Shown here: positions 50,378 through 59,652 of the stretch, one piece after another
Layout of the letters: every line of letters begins with the position of its first letter
Numbering within the stretch: position 1 is the stretch's first letter
Source: Lachnospiraceae bacterium
Lineage (GTDB): Bacteria > Bacillota > Clostridia > Lachnospirales > Lachnospiraceae
DNA length: 64,000 nucleotides
Assembly (NCBI GenBank): GCA_017553505.1
Contig: JAFZLD010000025.1
Span: 186,001 to 250,000 of the forward strand
Direction: 5' to 3'
The notes under the pieces: model-generated
Told to the model about the DNA's origin: nothing
Databases searched by the model: none
The model's input: only the letters and a program-made list of their open reading frames with translations
Program-made: the position numbers and the translations under genes

Positions 50378-51358
50378 TTAATTCGTGATTTGTATTAGCA
50401 AATCAGTCATTTGTTTATACAAAAGATCTTTGTTATCAGCCCCCAAAATAATAGCTACATAAGGGTTACCAAACTTATCCTGCGCCAGCAAAAGAAGGCA
50501 GCTTCCGGCTTCTGTAGTAGTACCGGTCTTAGCGCCCATAACCGTAATTGAATCAGGCATTTCTACCTCTCCTCTAAAATACCAGTTGGTAGAACGAACT
50601 GATGCCGAAACATCCTTGTCATTACGATCCTTGTATGTAGTCTGATATTCTTTCTTTTGAATTATGTCGCGAAGGCGCTGGTCCTTTATGGCTTCCGAAA
50701 AAATAAGGTACAAATCATAAGCTGTAGTAAGATGAGTCTCGCTACCGAGTCCGCATGCATCGGTAAATGTAGTCGATGTTGCGCCGAGAGCCTGGGCTTC
50801 CTTGGTCATTAATTTGGCAAACTCTTCTTCCGTTCCGCTGATATGGCAGCCTATAGCTATTGCAATATCGTTGGATGAAGGAATAAGACATAAATTCAAT
50901 GCCTGGTCCATAGTCATCTTATCACCGAGATTAACACCCAGACGTGTTGCTGTCGGATCGCTGATATTGACGGCTTCGGTTCCGATTACTACAGTCTCGT
51001 CCATGCTGCAGTATTTAAGCGCAAGGTAAGCAGTCATAATCTTGGTAAGACTCGCCGGAGCACGCAACTCAAAAGCATTCTGGGCAAATAACACCTTATT
51101 GTTATTCACATCCACTAACATTCCTGCAGCGGCATTCTCCAAGACAAATTTATCAATATAGTCGTCTTTAAACGTTGCCACATCACAAGAAAAGCCGGTG
51201 ATAACACCATCCGACTTTGAAAATGTAACGCCTGTTTCCGTATCATCCATTGGGAAATCAGAAAATGGCATCTTAATCTCAGCCTTTGAACAGGCAGAAA
51301 GACAAGATACCATTAAGAATACTATTAAGATATGGCAAAGTTTATTTGTACATTTCAC
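50378..51358 (-). CDS. D-alanyl-D-alanine carboxypeptidase, predicted lipoprotein
   Basis: A 326-residue S11-type penicillin-binding protein that trims peptidoglycan stem peptides. The catalytic SxxK is 'SLTKIM', SxN is 'SSN' in IPSSNDIA, and KTG is in '[10 protein letters not shown]'. The N-terminus has a signal peptide ending in the lipobox LSAC, so it is probably lipid-anchored, unlike DacA which uses a C-terminal helix; no C-terminal anchor is seen. The start is ambiguous: GTG at 51358 gives a clean signal peptide; a TTG at 51382 inside mgsA is an alternative. It overlaps the end of mgsA. Confidence 0.85.
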   Translation of the reverse strand: MKCTNKLCHILIVFLMVSCLSACSKAEIKMPFSDFPMDDTETGVTFSKSDGVITGFSCDVATFKDDYIDKFVLENAAAGMLVDVNNNKVLFAQNAFELRAPASLTKIMTAYLALKYCSMDETVVIGTEAVNISDPTATRLGVNLGDKMTMDQALNLCLIPSSNDIAIAIGCHISGTEEEFAKLMTKEAQALGATSTTFTDACGLGSETHLTTAYDLYLIFSEAIKDQRLRDIIQKKEYQTTYKDRNDKDVSASVRSTNWYFRGEVEMPDSITVMGAKTGTTTEAGSCLLLLAQDKFGNPYVAIILGADNKDLLYKQMTDLLIQITN

Positions 51359-51737
51359 GCCACTCAAGATCTCCTCGATCAAGTGATTTAATTAAAAGTT
51401 CCGCACTTGCAAGATTGGTGGCAAGCGGAATATTATGCATATCGCAAAGTCTCATAAGATTGCTTACATCAGGCTCGTGAGTCTTCTGTGTAAGCGGGTC
51501 TCTTAAGAAAATAACAAGGTCAATCTGGTTGTGTTCAATCTGAGCACCGATCTGCTGTTCTCCTCCGAGATGGCCTGCAAGATACTTATGTACCGTAAGA
51601 TTGGTAACTTCCTCTATAAGTCTGCCTGTCGTACCTGTAGCGTACAAATCGTTACGGCTCAAAATGCCTCTGTAAGCTATGCAGAAGTTCTGCATAAGTT
51701 TTTTCTTGGCATCGTGTGCTATTAAAGCAATGTTCAT
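51342..51737 (-). CDS. mgsA: Methylglyoxal synthase
   Basis: A 131-residue enzyme converting dihydroxyacetone phosphate to methylglyoxal. The phosphate-binding 'ATGTTG', '[10 protein letters not shown]' and the catalytic aspartate in 'IFLRDPL' are present, with '[13 protein letters not shown]' near the end. The ATG at 51737 follows GGAGGGA. rodA-mgsA adjacency is common in Clostridia. Confidence 0.95.
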   Translation of the reverse strand: MNIALIAHDAKKKLMQNFCIAYRGILSRNDLYATGTTGRLIEEVTNLTVHKYLAGHLGGEQQIGAQIEHNQIDLVIFLRDPLTQKTHEPDVSNLMRLCDMHNIPLATNLASAELLIKSLDRGDLEWREMYK

Positions 51738-51754
51738 TCTTCCCTCCACTTAAT

Positions 51755-52900
51755 CTATTCCCCTTTAAAAGATAAAAAAGACACTTCTCGCTTGTCCCTC
51801 GGCGGCTTACTGTGCAGCCTTACGCTTAAGACAAATCCCATGCCTATATACATACTCACAAGAGCCGTCAATCCGTAACTGACAAACGGCAACGTAAGAC
51901 CTGTATTGGGCAGGATAAATGTTGTAACACCTATATTAAAAAATGTCTGTATTCCGATAAGAGTACCCATTCCGACGCATATTGCACGACCTGCAACGTC
52001 ATGAACGCGCCTTGCAATGAGAAAGCATTCAATTACAATCAAGAAAAGTAAAATAATAACAGCAATTGTTCCCAGAAATCCAAGTTCTTCGCCGATAACC
52101 GAAAAAATAAAGTCGGTCTCGGGCTCAATAATATAACGACCGTTCTTAAGAGACGTAATCTCGTTATTATTAAGACCCTTCCCAAGAAGTCCGCCCGAAC
52201 CTATAGCTATAACGGAATTGGCCTGCTGATAAGCGTTGTCGGCATATTTCTCGGGGTAAAAGAAAGAAAGTATTCTGTTACGCTGGTAATCCTTAAGCAG
52301 AGTCTGATCTTCCTTAAGAATCATACTCAAAAATATAATAGATGAAGGAATAGCGACCGTAATTGCTCCAATTATCAATTTCCAGCTTAATCCCGAAATG
52401 AACAAAATAGATATAAGGATGGTTCCTATAACTATCGTAGTGGACATATCGGGCTGCTTGTAAATAAGTGCCATTGGTATGCCACACAATACAAAATAGC
52501 TTACCAAAAACATCAAAGTATTAATCTTTTCCCTATACTTCATAATAAACTGTGCGAAAAAAATAATCAACATTATTTTCGCTGTTTCGGATGGCTGAAA
52601 AGTAATTCCAAAGACATTAAACCATCTTGTTGCATGATGTGAAGAATGGCCGGCCACAAGTACGGCAACAAGCAATCCGCAACAAATTGTGTACCATATC
52701 CAATGAAACTTAAGTATTACATTATAGTCAAACAACGATACCACAACCATCAAAAAGAAACCGAGAATCGAACCGAGAAGTTCCTTCTTAACATACAAAG
52801 GGTTGGCACTTCCGACGGCAAGATTACCGATAACGTTTATCGCAATTATAAAAGCGACCAGTTTGAAGTCGTAATCCGTAATTTTTAATCTTTTAAACAT
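51755..52900 (-). CDS. rodA: Rod-shape-determining glycosyltransferase RodA (SEDS family)
   Basis: A 381-residue membrane protein with about ten hydrophobic helices. SEDS signatures are 'QPDMSTTIVIGT' and 'LPNTGLTLPFVSYG'. RodA polymerises glycan with its partner PBP2, encoded two genes upstream. It lies 9 bp after minC. Confidence 0.94.
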   Translation of the reverse strand: MFKRLKITDYDFKLVAFIIAINVIGNLAVGSANPLYVKKELLGSILGFFLMVVVSLFDYNVILKFHWIWYTICCGLLVAVLVAGHSSHHATRWFNVFGITFQPSETAKIMLIIFFAQFIMKYREKINTLMFLVSYFVLCGIPMALIYKQPDMSTTIVIGTILISILFISGLSWKLIIGAITVAIPSSIIFLSMILKEDQTLLKDYQRNRILSFFYPEKYADNAYQQANSVIAIGSGGLLGKGLNNNEITSLKNGRYIIEPETDFIFSVIGEELGFLGTIAVIILLFLIVIECFLIARRVHDVAGRAICVGMGTLIGIQTFFNIGVTTFILPNTGLTLPFVSYGLTALVSMYIGMGFVLSVRLHSKPPRDKREVSFLSFKGE

Positions 52901-52909
52901 TTACAATTC

Positions 52910-53587
52910 CTATTTCAAATTCTGCAAAGCTTCCAACGTGATATTTTCTGCAACAATATCATTACCCGAAACATATAATAATTTGGGAGACATTTTGGGG
53001 CGAACCACCCATCTTGCTTTTTCCTTGGAATAGTATCTGTGTCCGCCTATCATAACTTTCTCGGCACTGAGATTCATAGCCGCAACAAAATACTTGTATA
53101 TGTCTGTAGTTGCCTCGCTGACAGCCGTTCCGTAAAGACCGCCGAGGACAATTATATTACCTTTGGCATATACCTTGGCCCCGGGCTCTACATCTCCTAC
53201 TATTACCACACTGCAATCAGACTCTATCTTATCGTCCTTTCTGACATTGCCGTAATAGAATCTTGCATATAATGCATCATCTTCTCTGTGCGGAATAGGC
53301 CTGTCCACAGCCTTCTTAAAGTTTGTATCAGACTCTTCATCCTTGCCGATTATATAAAGAACAGTCACGTCCGCTGCTTCTTCAATCGCTGCCGTAAGAG
53401 CTCTTTCTTCACCTGGCGCAAGCTTGCGTCCTTCGTAGGAAACCGCTATCTGTCCACCCTTAAAGAAATCTCTTGATTCGCGAAATTTCCTGATAATTTC
53501 ATCAAGTATCTCTGTAAAAGGGCATTCTGCGTCAAGATTGACCGTAAGTCCGTTCTTATAACTTTTGATATAAACCTTTGAATTCAT
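52910..53587 (-). CDS. minC: Septum-site-determining protein MinC, divergent
   Basis: A 225-residue MinC with an N-terminal FtsZ-inhibiting domain (about 1-85) and a C-terminal beta-helix domain ('VVIVGDVEPGAKVYAKGNI' about 127-145). The beta-helix normally carries an RSGQ motif that contacts MinD; here the aligned positions read R116-K117-D118-D119. minD and minE, which normally follow minC, are missing: rodA starts 9 bp later. The protein may act without MinD or use another partner. MinC identity is good from the C-terminal pattern. Confidence 0.85.
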   Translation of the reverse strand: MNSKVYIKSYKNGLTVNLDAECPFTEILDEIIRKFRESRDFFKGGQIAVSYEGRKLAPGEERALTAAIEEAADVTVLYIIGKDEESDTNFKKAVDRPIPHREDDALYARFYYGNVRKDDKIESDCSVVIVGDVEPGAKVYAKGNIIVLGGLYGTAVSEATTDIYKYFVAAMNLSAEKVMIGGHRYYSKEKARWVVRPKMSPKLLYVSGNDIVAENITLEALQNLK

Positions 53588-53595
53588 ATATACTC

Positions 53596-56421
53596 CTAAT
53601 CCCCGTGAGCACCCGAAACTTCGATATCGGTTGCGGTACCTGTAATAGTGTCGTTCTTGTCTCCGACATTAAAGATATATTTATAAGCATCCTTGGCCAC
53701 ATGGGAAGGATAGCTTGATGTATAACCATTGGCAATTCTTATCGCTATTGAATACTGAGGGTCATTATACGGTGCATAAGAAATAAATAAGGCATGGTCG
53801 GGATGCGATGTCGACTGCTGAGCCGTACCGGTCTTACCCGCTGCTTCAAAAGGAAGTTCCTTAAAGTAAGCAGTGTCTGCCACCACTCTTCTCATACCTT
53901 CCTGAATAGCATCCCAGTAAGAATCCTTCATATCGATTTCGTTCTTAACTTCTGCTTTACATTCCACCAAAACATTGGCGTCACTGTCTGTAATCTTATC
54001 AAGAAGCGTAAGATTATATACAGTTCCTCTGTTGGCCAAGGCTGTCACGTATCTTGCCAAGCCTACTGTCGTAAATGAGTTGGTACCCTGACCGATAGCC
54101 GAAGGAACCGAAAACTTTGTGGTGGGATTGGGCGAGTATTCTTCTATTTCCACGCCCGATTTATCGCAAAGGCCGAACCAATCCGCATATTTGTTAAGCT
54201 TATTGACACCCAGCTCTGAGTTGTATATACCGTTCTCGTCAAGACTTAATCTGTAACCTACGTTGTAAAAGAAAGAGTTACAGGATTTGTTAATAGCGCC
54301 TGTAACATTCAGCGCTCCGTGAGAGCCCGGCCATACCCAGCATTTATGAGTATCCGTTGCAACAGTAAAAGAACCTGTACATGTTATAAGTGTATTTAAG
54401 CTGATAACGCCTTCCACAAGTCCGGCTGTAGACGAAACCATCTTATATGTGGAACCGGGAGCTGTTCTCTGCTGAGTCGCATAGTTAAATAAAGGCATCG
54501 ACAAATCATTGGTAATCTTGGCAAGATATGCCTGGTCGGCGCCGTTGGCAATATAGTTATTGTCATAGCTTGGATACGATACCAAAGCCTTAATCTTGCC
54601 CGTATTGACATCGGTAATTACCATCGATGCCGCGTAAGGCTCCAGTGCAAGCTGAGCAGGTGTAATCTCAAGATTCTCAATTCTTCGAATCATGAAATCA
54701 TAAGCGGATATCTTACCGGCATCCCAGGATGCTCGCTCTTCGTCCGAAAGGACTACGACATTCTGATCAAGCAGGCACTGACAGATTACACGAGGTTTAA
54801 CATTGTCATTCTTGACAATATACTTAAACATCTGCTTTTCAAACAAAATATCCGTCTGCAGTACATCTGTTACGATACGTACCATCCCATCAAAAATCTC
54901 GCCCGATTCCGAATAGTCCGTATCCAGTTCAAGTGCATCTATATCAATCCAGCTTTGAGAAATTGCGTAGTTAAGATAGTCATAAAGACTTATAGTCTCG
55001 TCTTTGTACCATGCTTTATAGGTGGCATCTTCTTTGTCAATCTTGGAATTTACAAGTATTCCCTTACTGAGAAGAATGTCCTCGACTCTGTTCTCATATA
55101 CTTTATACTCAGTGGTAAGTTTGTTATACGGAGTATGCTTTTCTTGAAGTTCATATGTAAGTTTCTCTATAACATCGTCTTTTTTCTTAAGAAATGCGTT
55201 ATAGACTTCCTGCTCCGCAGGTGAAGCTTCAGGGTCTGAAAAGTGCGTAATATCCAACACCGAATTGTTGATGAGTGCATAATAAACATCGTATATCGGA
55301 ATCATAATATCCTGAGAGGTGCTGTTCTCTCTCGGAATGTATTCTTTGGCATTGTATATTTTCTTAAGCAGGATTCCAGCAAGAGTCTGCTCAAGAAGGT
55401 CGTACATAGCCTCCTGCCACTTGGAATCTATGGACAAATAAATATCGTTACCTGCCGTAGGCTCCACGTGATCATCAATGGATATTACCTTACCTGTGGT
55501 ATTAACGTAGATGGTCTCGTGACCTTTAAGGCCCCTAAGAATCGCATCCATGCTCTTTTCAATACCTGTCTTACCGATAATGTCATTAAGTGAATACTGT
55601 TCGTCATCCTGAAGCTCGGCAAGCTCCTCGGCATTAATCTTACCGGTATAGCCGATAATCTGTGATGTGTATATACCGTTCGGATATACTCTCTTGGTAT
55701 TCTCAACAATACTTACGCCGGGAAGTATGTCCGAATTCTCATAAATAACTGCAACTGTTTCAAGTGAAACGTCGTCGGCAATTGTAGTTGCTATGTATTT
55801 CTGGTAAGCGTTAAGGCTCATTGCATATCTGATTGCAACTATCTGAAGGAGTTTGTCTTTGGTCAGATTCTCTATTTGAATATCAAATCTATCTTCACCG
55901 GTTAAATATTCCATCATTTCATCGGGAGTTGATGAAGATTCGGAGTAGTCCATTTCATAAGTATACTTTTTACCGTAAATATCAGCTTTAAAACGATCGA
56001 GTCTGGTACTCGAAAGGGAATAAACATACCTGTTCTTCTCATCAAGCTTGATACCGAAATCAGTCTCAATCTTGTCGCCGTTTCCCTCTATTATGTTGAT
56101 GGTCTTATAAATTGTCTTGTTAAGTTTTTCGTTCTTGGTCTTACCGGAATCCAGAACGTCTTCTATCGTTACGGAATATGCAAGCTCATTATAAGCAAGC
56201 AACACTCCGTTGCAATCGTAAATCTTACCTCTTGTGGAATTGATGGTACGTTCCTTTTTGCTCTTAAGCTCAAAGTTATCTTGATAATCGTTACCGTGAA
56301 CAATCTGAAGGTCAAAAAGGCGCGCAACCAATATCGAAAAAAGAACACAGAATACCACGATAAGATAAATCACACGAGTCGTTATTAAGCTTAAAAAATA
56401 TTCTTTAATCTTATTAAACAA
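53596..56421 (-). CDS. mrdA: Penicillin-binding protein 2 (elongasome transpeptidase), with large insertion
   Basis: A 941-residue class B PBP, much longer than the usual 600-700. There is one N-terminal transmembrane helix (about 15-35) and a dimerisation domain to about 320. The transpeptidase has SxxK at S657 (PGSTYKM), SxN at S713 (SCN) and KTG at 863-865. Between the first transpeptidase strand (about 327-350) and 'YAASMVITDV' (about 596) lies a roughly 240-residue insertion rich in charged helices. PBP2 works with RodA, MreC and MreD to build the side wall; all are in this block. It overlaps mreD by 8 bp. Confidence 0.9.
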   Translation of the reverse strand: MFNKIKEYFLSLITTRVIYLIVVFCVLFSILVARLFDLQIVHGNDYQDNFELKSKKERTINSTRGKIYDCNGVLLAYNELAYSVTIEDVLDSGKTKNEKLNKTIYKTINIIEGNGDKIETDFGIKLDEKNRYVYSLSSTRLDRFKADIYGKKYTYEMDYSESSSTPDEMMEYLTGEDRFDIQIENLTKDKLLQIVAIRYAMSLNAYQKYIATTIADDVSLETVAVIYENSDILPGVSIVENTKRVYPNGIYTSQIIGYTGKINAEELAELQDDEQYSLNDIIGKTGIEKSMDAILRGLKGHETIYVNTTGKVISIDDHVEPTAGNDIYLSIDSKWQEAMYDLLEQTLAGILLKKIYNAKEYIPRENSTSQDIMIPIYDVYYALINNSVLDITHFSDPEASPAEQEVYNAFLKKKDDVIEKLTYELQEKHTPYNKLTTEYKVYENRVEDILLSKGILVNSKIDKEDATYKAWYKDETISLYDYLNYAISQSWIDIDALELDTDYSESGEIFDGMVRIVTDVLQTDILFEKQMFKYIVKNDNVKPRVICQCLLDQNVVVLSDEERASWDAGKISAYDFMIRRIENLEITPAQLALEPYAASMVITDVNTGKIKALVSYPSYDNNYIANGADQAYLAKITNDLSMPLFNYATQQRTAPGSTYKMVSSTAGLVEGVISLNTLITCTGSFTVATDTHKCWVWPGSHGALNVTGAINKSCNSFFYNVGYRLSLDENGIYNSELGVNKLNKYADWFGLCDKSGVEIEEYSPNPTTKFSVPSAIGQGTNSFTTVGLARYVTALANRGTVYNLTLLDKITDSDANVLVECKAEVKNEIDMKDSYWDAIQEGMRRVVADTAYFKELPFEAAGKTGTAQQSTSHPDHALFISYAPYNDPQYSIAIRIANGYTSSYPSHVAKDAYKYIFNVGDKNDTITGTATDIEVSGAHGD

Positions 56422-56932
56422 ACTTCTTTTCCTGCTTTCTTTCGCCCTTTTCGAGCCGTTTGTGTATCCATAACAATGCGGGATATAAAATAACGGTTAC
56501 GACCATTGTGTATACACACTCCGGAATACAAACATGAAGCATGTAATAACCGATGTTAAGTCTGCCTCGCAGCAAAAACATGAATGCATAACATGTAAAT
56601 CCGTAAATTAAATCGCTTCCGGCTATAAGCGCCATGGGGAGTTTAACGTCTTCCGGGAAAAATACTCTGTTAAAGCTTCCCGCCATATATCCCAAATACA
56701 TATAAACAATTGAATAAAAGCCAATATAAGGACTTAAAAACACATCACAAAGAAGGCCTGAGAAAAAGCCTGCTATAAGACCTGTTCTCTGCCCTTTCAT
56801 AAGTCCCATGGAAACAACTATTATAAGTAAAAGATTGGGGGATACATTGCCGAAATCCAAAGCCTTAAAAAGTGTTCCCTGCAAGACAAAAGATGTAATT
56901 ATGATAACTATACTGATAATGGTTCTTTTCAT
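56414..56932 (-). CDS. mreD: Rod shape-determining protein MreD
   Basis: A 172-residue integral membrane protein with five or so hydrophobic helices. The pattern 'VSPNLLLIIVVSMGLMKGQR.GLIAGFFSGLLCD' is typical. It belongs to the elongasome with MreC and PBP2 and is flanked by both. The gap to mreC is 3 bp. Confidence 0.92.
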   Translation of the reverse strand: MKRTIISIVIIITSFVLQGTLFKALDFGNVSPNLLLIIVVSMGLMKGQRTGLIAGFFSGLLCDVFLSPYIGFYSIVYMYLGYMAGSFNRVFFPEDVKLPMALIAGSDLIYGFTCYAFMFLLRGRLNIGYYMLHVCIPECVYTMVVTVILYPALLWIHKRLEKGERKQEKKFV

Positions 56933-56935
56933 CTT

Positions 56936-57835
56936 TTATTCGAGTTTTTCGGCTTCTTCGATGTCCTTGTCCGTAATGTTCATCTTTTGATCGAGTATTA
57001 TAAGAACTTCCTCGATATTTTCAAAATTAACCGCGGGTATCAAAAGCCCGGACTTGGTAAGGTTATTGGAGTCGTTCTCAATCGTCTGAATGTAGCCGAT
57101 CAATATGCCGGGAAGGTATTTGTCACTGATGTTACTGGTAACAACCTTGTCGCCCTCTCCTACGGTTTCTTTGGAATCAAGGAGCTGTGAGTAAGATATA
57201 ACACCCTGGTTTATAAGTTCAAGAGAACCCGATACTATCAGATTCTCAGATGAATATAAAACAGTGCCGGATACATTGGTATTGTCGGATATAATGCTGG
57301 TAACCCTAGACCAATTGGGTCCGACCATGGAAACGTATCCCACAAGTCCGTTACCCGCCACAACATTCATATTAAGTTCAATACCGTCTTCCGAACCTTT
57401 GTTGATTATAAAGTTCGAGAACCAGTTACTTGCATCATGATAAATAACACGTGCGCCGGTCTTCTTGTATCCTTCGTAAGCCGCATCCAGTTCAAATAAA
57501 GCTCTTAAATTATTAAGTTCGTACTTATCCTGCATGAGTCTGGTGTTCTCATCTTCAAGTTCGGAAACCTTGGCCTTTAAAGCTTCGTTTTCCTCAATAA
57601 GATCCGCTATCATAACAAGCTCGTCTTTCTTGGCAGAGAGTCTCGAGCCGATGGCGGAAATACCCTTTTGATAAGGCACAATAATATAATTTACGGCATA
57701 ACTGAGAGGCTTGTCGAAAATATCCGTAACATACGTAACAACAAGCATTATCGAACATATAATTGTTAAAATAAAAAGGAGATATTTACTTGGTAATGTA
57801 AATTTTTCTCCTTTTTTCTTGATAACAGGACTCAT
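56936..57835 (-). CDS. mreC: Rod shape-determining protein MreC
   Basis: A 299-residue protein: one transmembrane helix (about 18-38), a coiled coil (about 78-112, with repeated Leu/Glu heptads) and a beta-barrel region from about 120 on ('NKGSEDGIELNMNVVAGNGLVGYV'). MreC activates PBP2. It overlaps mreB by 4 bp. Confidence 0.95.
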   Translation of the reverse strand: MSPVIKKKGEKFTLPSKYLLFILTIICSIMLVVTYVTDIFDKPLSYAVNYIIVPYQKGISAIGSRLSAKKDELVMIADLIEENEALKAKVSELEDENTRLMQDKYELNNLRALFELDAAYEGYKKTGARVIYHDASNWFSNFIINKGSEDGIELNMNVVAGNGLVGYVSMVGPNWSRVTSIISDNTNVSGTVLYSSENLIVSGSLELINQGVISYSQLLDSKETVGEGDKVVTSNISDKYLPGILIGYIQTIENDSNNLTKSGLLIPAVNFENIEEVLIILDQKMNITDKDIEEAEKLE

Positions 57836-58836
57836 TTACCCATTCCTTCTATCGAGTATGCAACTGACTTGAAATTGTCGTCTTTAATAATCTTTGCAAG
57901 GCCGAGTGCAACGCTCTTCTGAGGGTTCTCGGCGATGTTGACCTTAAGACCGGTGCCGTTGGCAATGCGCTCTGCAAGCTTATTAACCATCGATCCGCCG
58001 CCGGTAAGATAAATACCGTGACGATAAATATCAGCGGAAAGTTCCGGAGGAGTACGCTCTAAGATAACTTTGATATTATCGATAATTGAGTAGAAGTGCT
58101 CATCCAAAGCTCTGTTAACAATGTCTGTCGAGATTTCTCTCTCAACAGGAAGACCGGTTACAATATCACGGCCGTATACAACGGCGTTCTTGCCTTCTGC
58201 TTCAAGTTCAGCCAAATGAACTTTAACGTTCTCGGCAGTCTTACCTCCTATGAACAAAGAAAACTCTTTTCTGACAGCATTCTTAATAGCTTCGTCAAAC
58301 TTAAGGCCGCCAATCTTGATAAGACGGCTAAGCACGATACCGCCGAGAGAAAGAATAGAAATCTCTGTAGTATCAAACCCGATATCCACTACAAGAACAC
58401 CCTGAGAGTTCTTAATATCGATATCCATTCCGAGGCCGTCAGCGATAGCTTTCTCAACTACCATAATCTTCTTGGCCTTGACGTTGCTTTCTTTTATAAG
58501 ATCGTAGAACGCTCTCTTTTCAACCTCGGTAACGTCGGTAGGAACCGCAATATAATAATCCGCAGGCTTAACATTGTTATTCATAAGAGCTGTAATAAAG
58601 AATCTTATGATAACTTCCATGTTATTGATATCCGCAATAACACCGTTGGCAAGCGGATAAGAAATATTGATATTGCCCGGCGCCTTCTCATACATTTCAA
58701 AAGCAGAATCGCCGTAAGCAAATACACGCTTCTTGTTCTCGATGGCAATCATGTTCTTCTCCATCATGATTTCATCGTCTGTTCTGTTGTATATTCGTAT
58801 GTTACTTGTTCCCAAGTCAATTCCGAATGCGTTCAT
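57832..58836 (-). CDS. mreB: Rod shape-determining actin-like protein MreB
   Basis: A 334-residue actin-fold ATPase. Phosphate-1 motif 'GIDLGTSNIRIY', phosphate-2 'VVDIGFDTTEISI' and the adenosine motif 'GIYLTGGGSMV' are present. MreB filaments position the side-wall synthesis machine. The loop 'SLGGIVLSRLIKIGGLKFDEAI' matches MreB rather than FtsA or DnaK. It starts the mreBCD-pbp2-minC-rodA block, downstream of radC. Confidence 0.95.
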   Translation of the reverse strand: MNAFGIDLGTSNIRIYNRTDDEIMMEKNMIAIENKKRVFAYGDSAFEMYEKAPGNINISYPLANGVIADINNMEVIIRFFITALMNNNVKPADYYIAVPTDVTEVEKRAFYDLIKESNVKAKKIMVVEKAIADGLGMDIDIKNSQGVLVVDIGFDTTEISILSLGGIVLSRLIKIGGLKFDEAIKNAVRKEFSLFIGGKTAENVKVHLAELEAEGKNAVVYGRDIVTGLPVEREISTDIVNRALDEHFYSIIDNIKVILERTPPELSADIYRHGIYLTGGGSMVNKLAERIANGTGLKVNIAENPQKSVALGLAKIIKDDNFKSVAYSIEGMGK

Positions 58837-58844
58837 GTCTCCTC

Positions 58845-59552
58845 CTATATGTAGCCGTGCTCCTTCATTGAAAAGAACCGGTTATCGCCTATTATTATGT
58901 GGTCGGCAAAGTTAAGCTCAAGCATCTTCGCCGCTTCCTTAATCTTCCTCGTGACATTGATATCATCTCGCCCCGGCGTCGGGTCACCACTTGGATGATT
59001 ATGCAAAAGAATGAATGACACCGCATTGTGTTTCAATGCTTCCGAAAACAGTTCTCTTGCATCAAGTACGCTTGCATTGACCGTTCCTATGCTAAGTACA
59101 GTCTCTGTAATGCGCTTATACCTTGTGTCAAGAAAAACAGCTATTACACGTTCTCTGTCAAGGTTTCGTAATTCCTCCATGTAATAATCCGATACTGTCT
59201 CGGGATTGCAAAAAGAAACCGATTCGCAAGCGCTCGTAACTCTTATACGCCTGGAAATCTCGGCAGTGGCCATAATCTGTGCCGCCTTGACACTTCCTAT
59301 GCCATCAATCTTAAGCAAATCGCTCCGACTTACGCGAAGTAATCCGGGTAAGCCGTATTTCTTAACTTTATCAAGTTGTAAAACCTCCGAAACCAATTTA
59401 AATACATCTGAATTCTTAGTTCCGGTTCTTAAAATAATGGCCAGTAAATCGGCATCACTCAAAGTCGATACCCCAAAGCGTTCGAACCGCTCAATGGGTA
59501 AATTATCTTTAAGAAATGTATATGACTTACCGCCGCCTTGATAAATACTCAT
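58845..59552 (-). CDS. radC: RadC/JAB-domain protein
   Basis: A 235-residue protein. The N-terminal helix-hairpin-helix region ('KIDGIGSVKAAQI') is followed by the JAMM metal motif 'HNHPSGDPTPGRDD'. The biochemical role is unclear despite its name. Its position just upstream of mreB is strongly conserved. Confidence 0.95.
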   Translation of the reverse strand: MSIYQGGGKSYTFLKDNLPIERFERFGVSTLSDADLLAIILRTGTKNSDVFKLVSEVLQLDKVKKYGLPGLLRVSRSDLLKIDGIGSVKAAQIMATAEISRRIRVTSACESVSFCNPETVSDYYMEELRNLDRERVIAVFLDTRYKRITETVLSIGTVNASVLDARELFSEALKHNAVSFILLHNHPSGDPTPGRDDINVTRKIKEAAKMLELNFADHIIIGDNRFFSMKEHGYI

Positions 59553-59652
59553 AAATTCAAAGTATCATCCCAAGGAAAAAACCAAAAATAAGTATATCAC
59601 AAAACACAAATCTTGTGTACCTAATATGTTTCCACAATTATCTTAAGAAATC

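Noticed and set aside
58096-58854. Antisense open frame of about 250 codons opposite mreB
   Set aside because: It is a shadow of mreB; the translation is Cys/Asn/Ile-rich with no domain or start signal.
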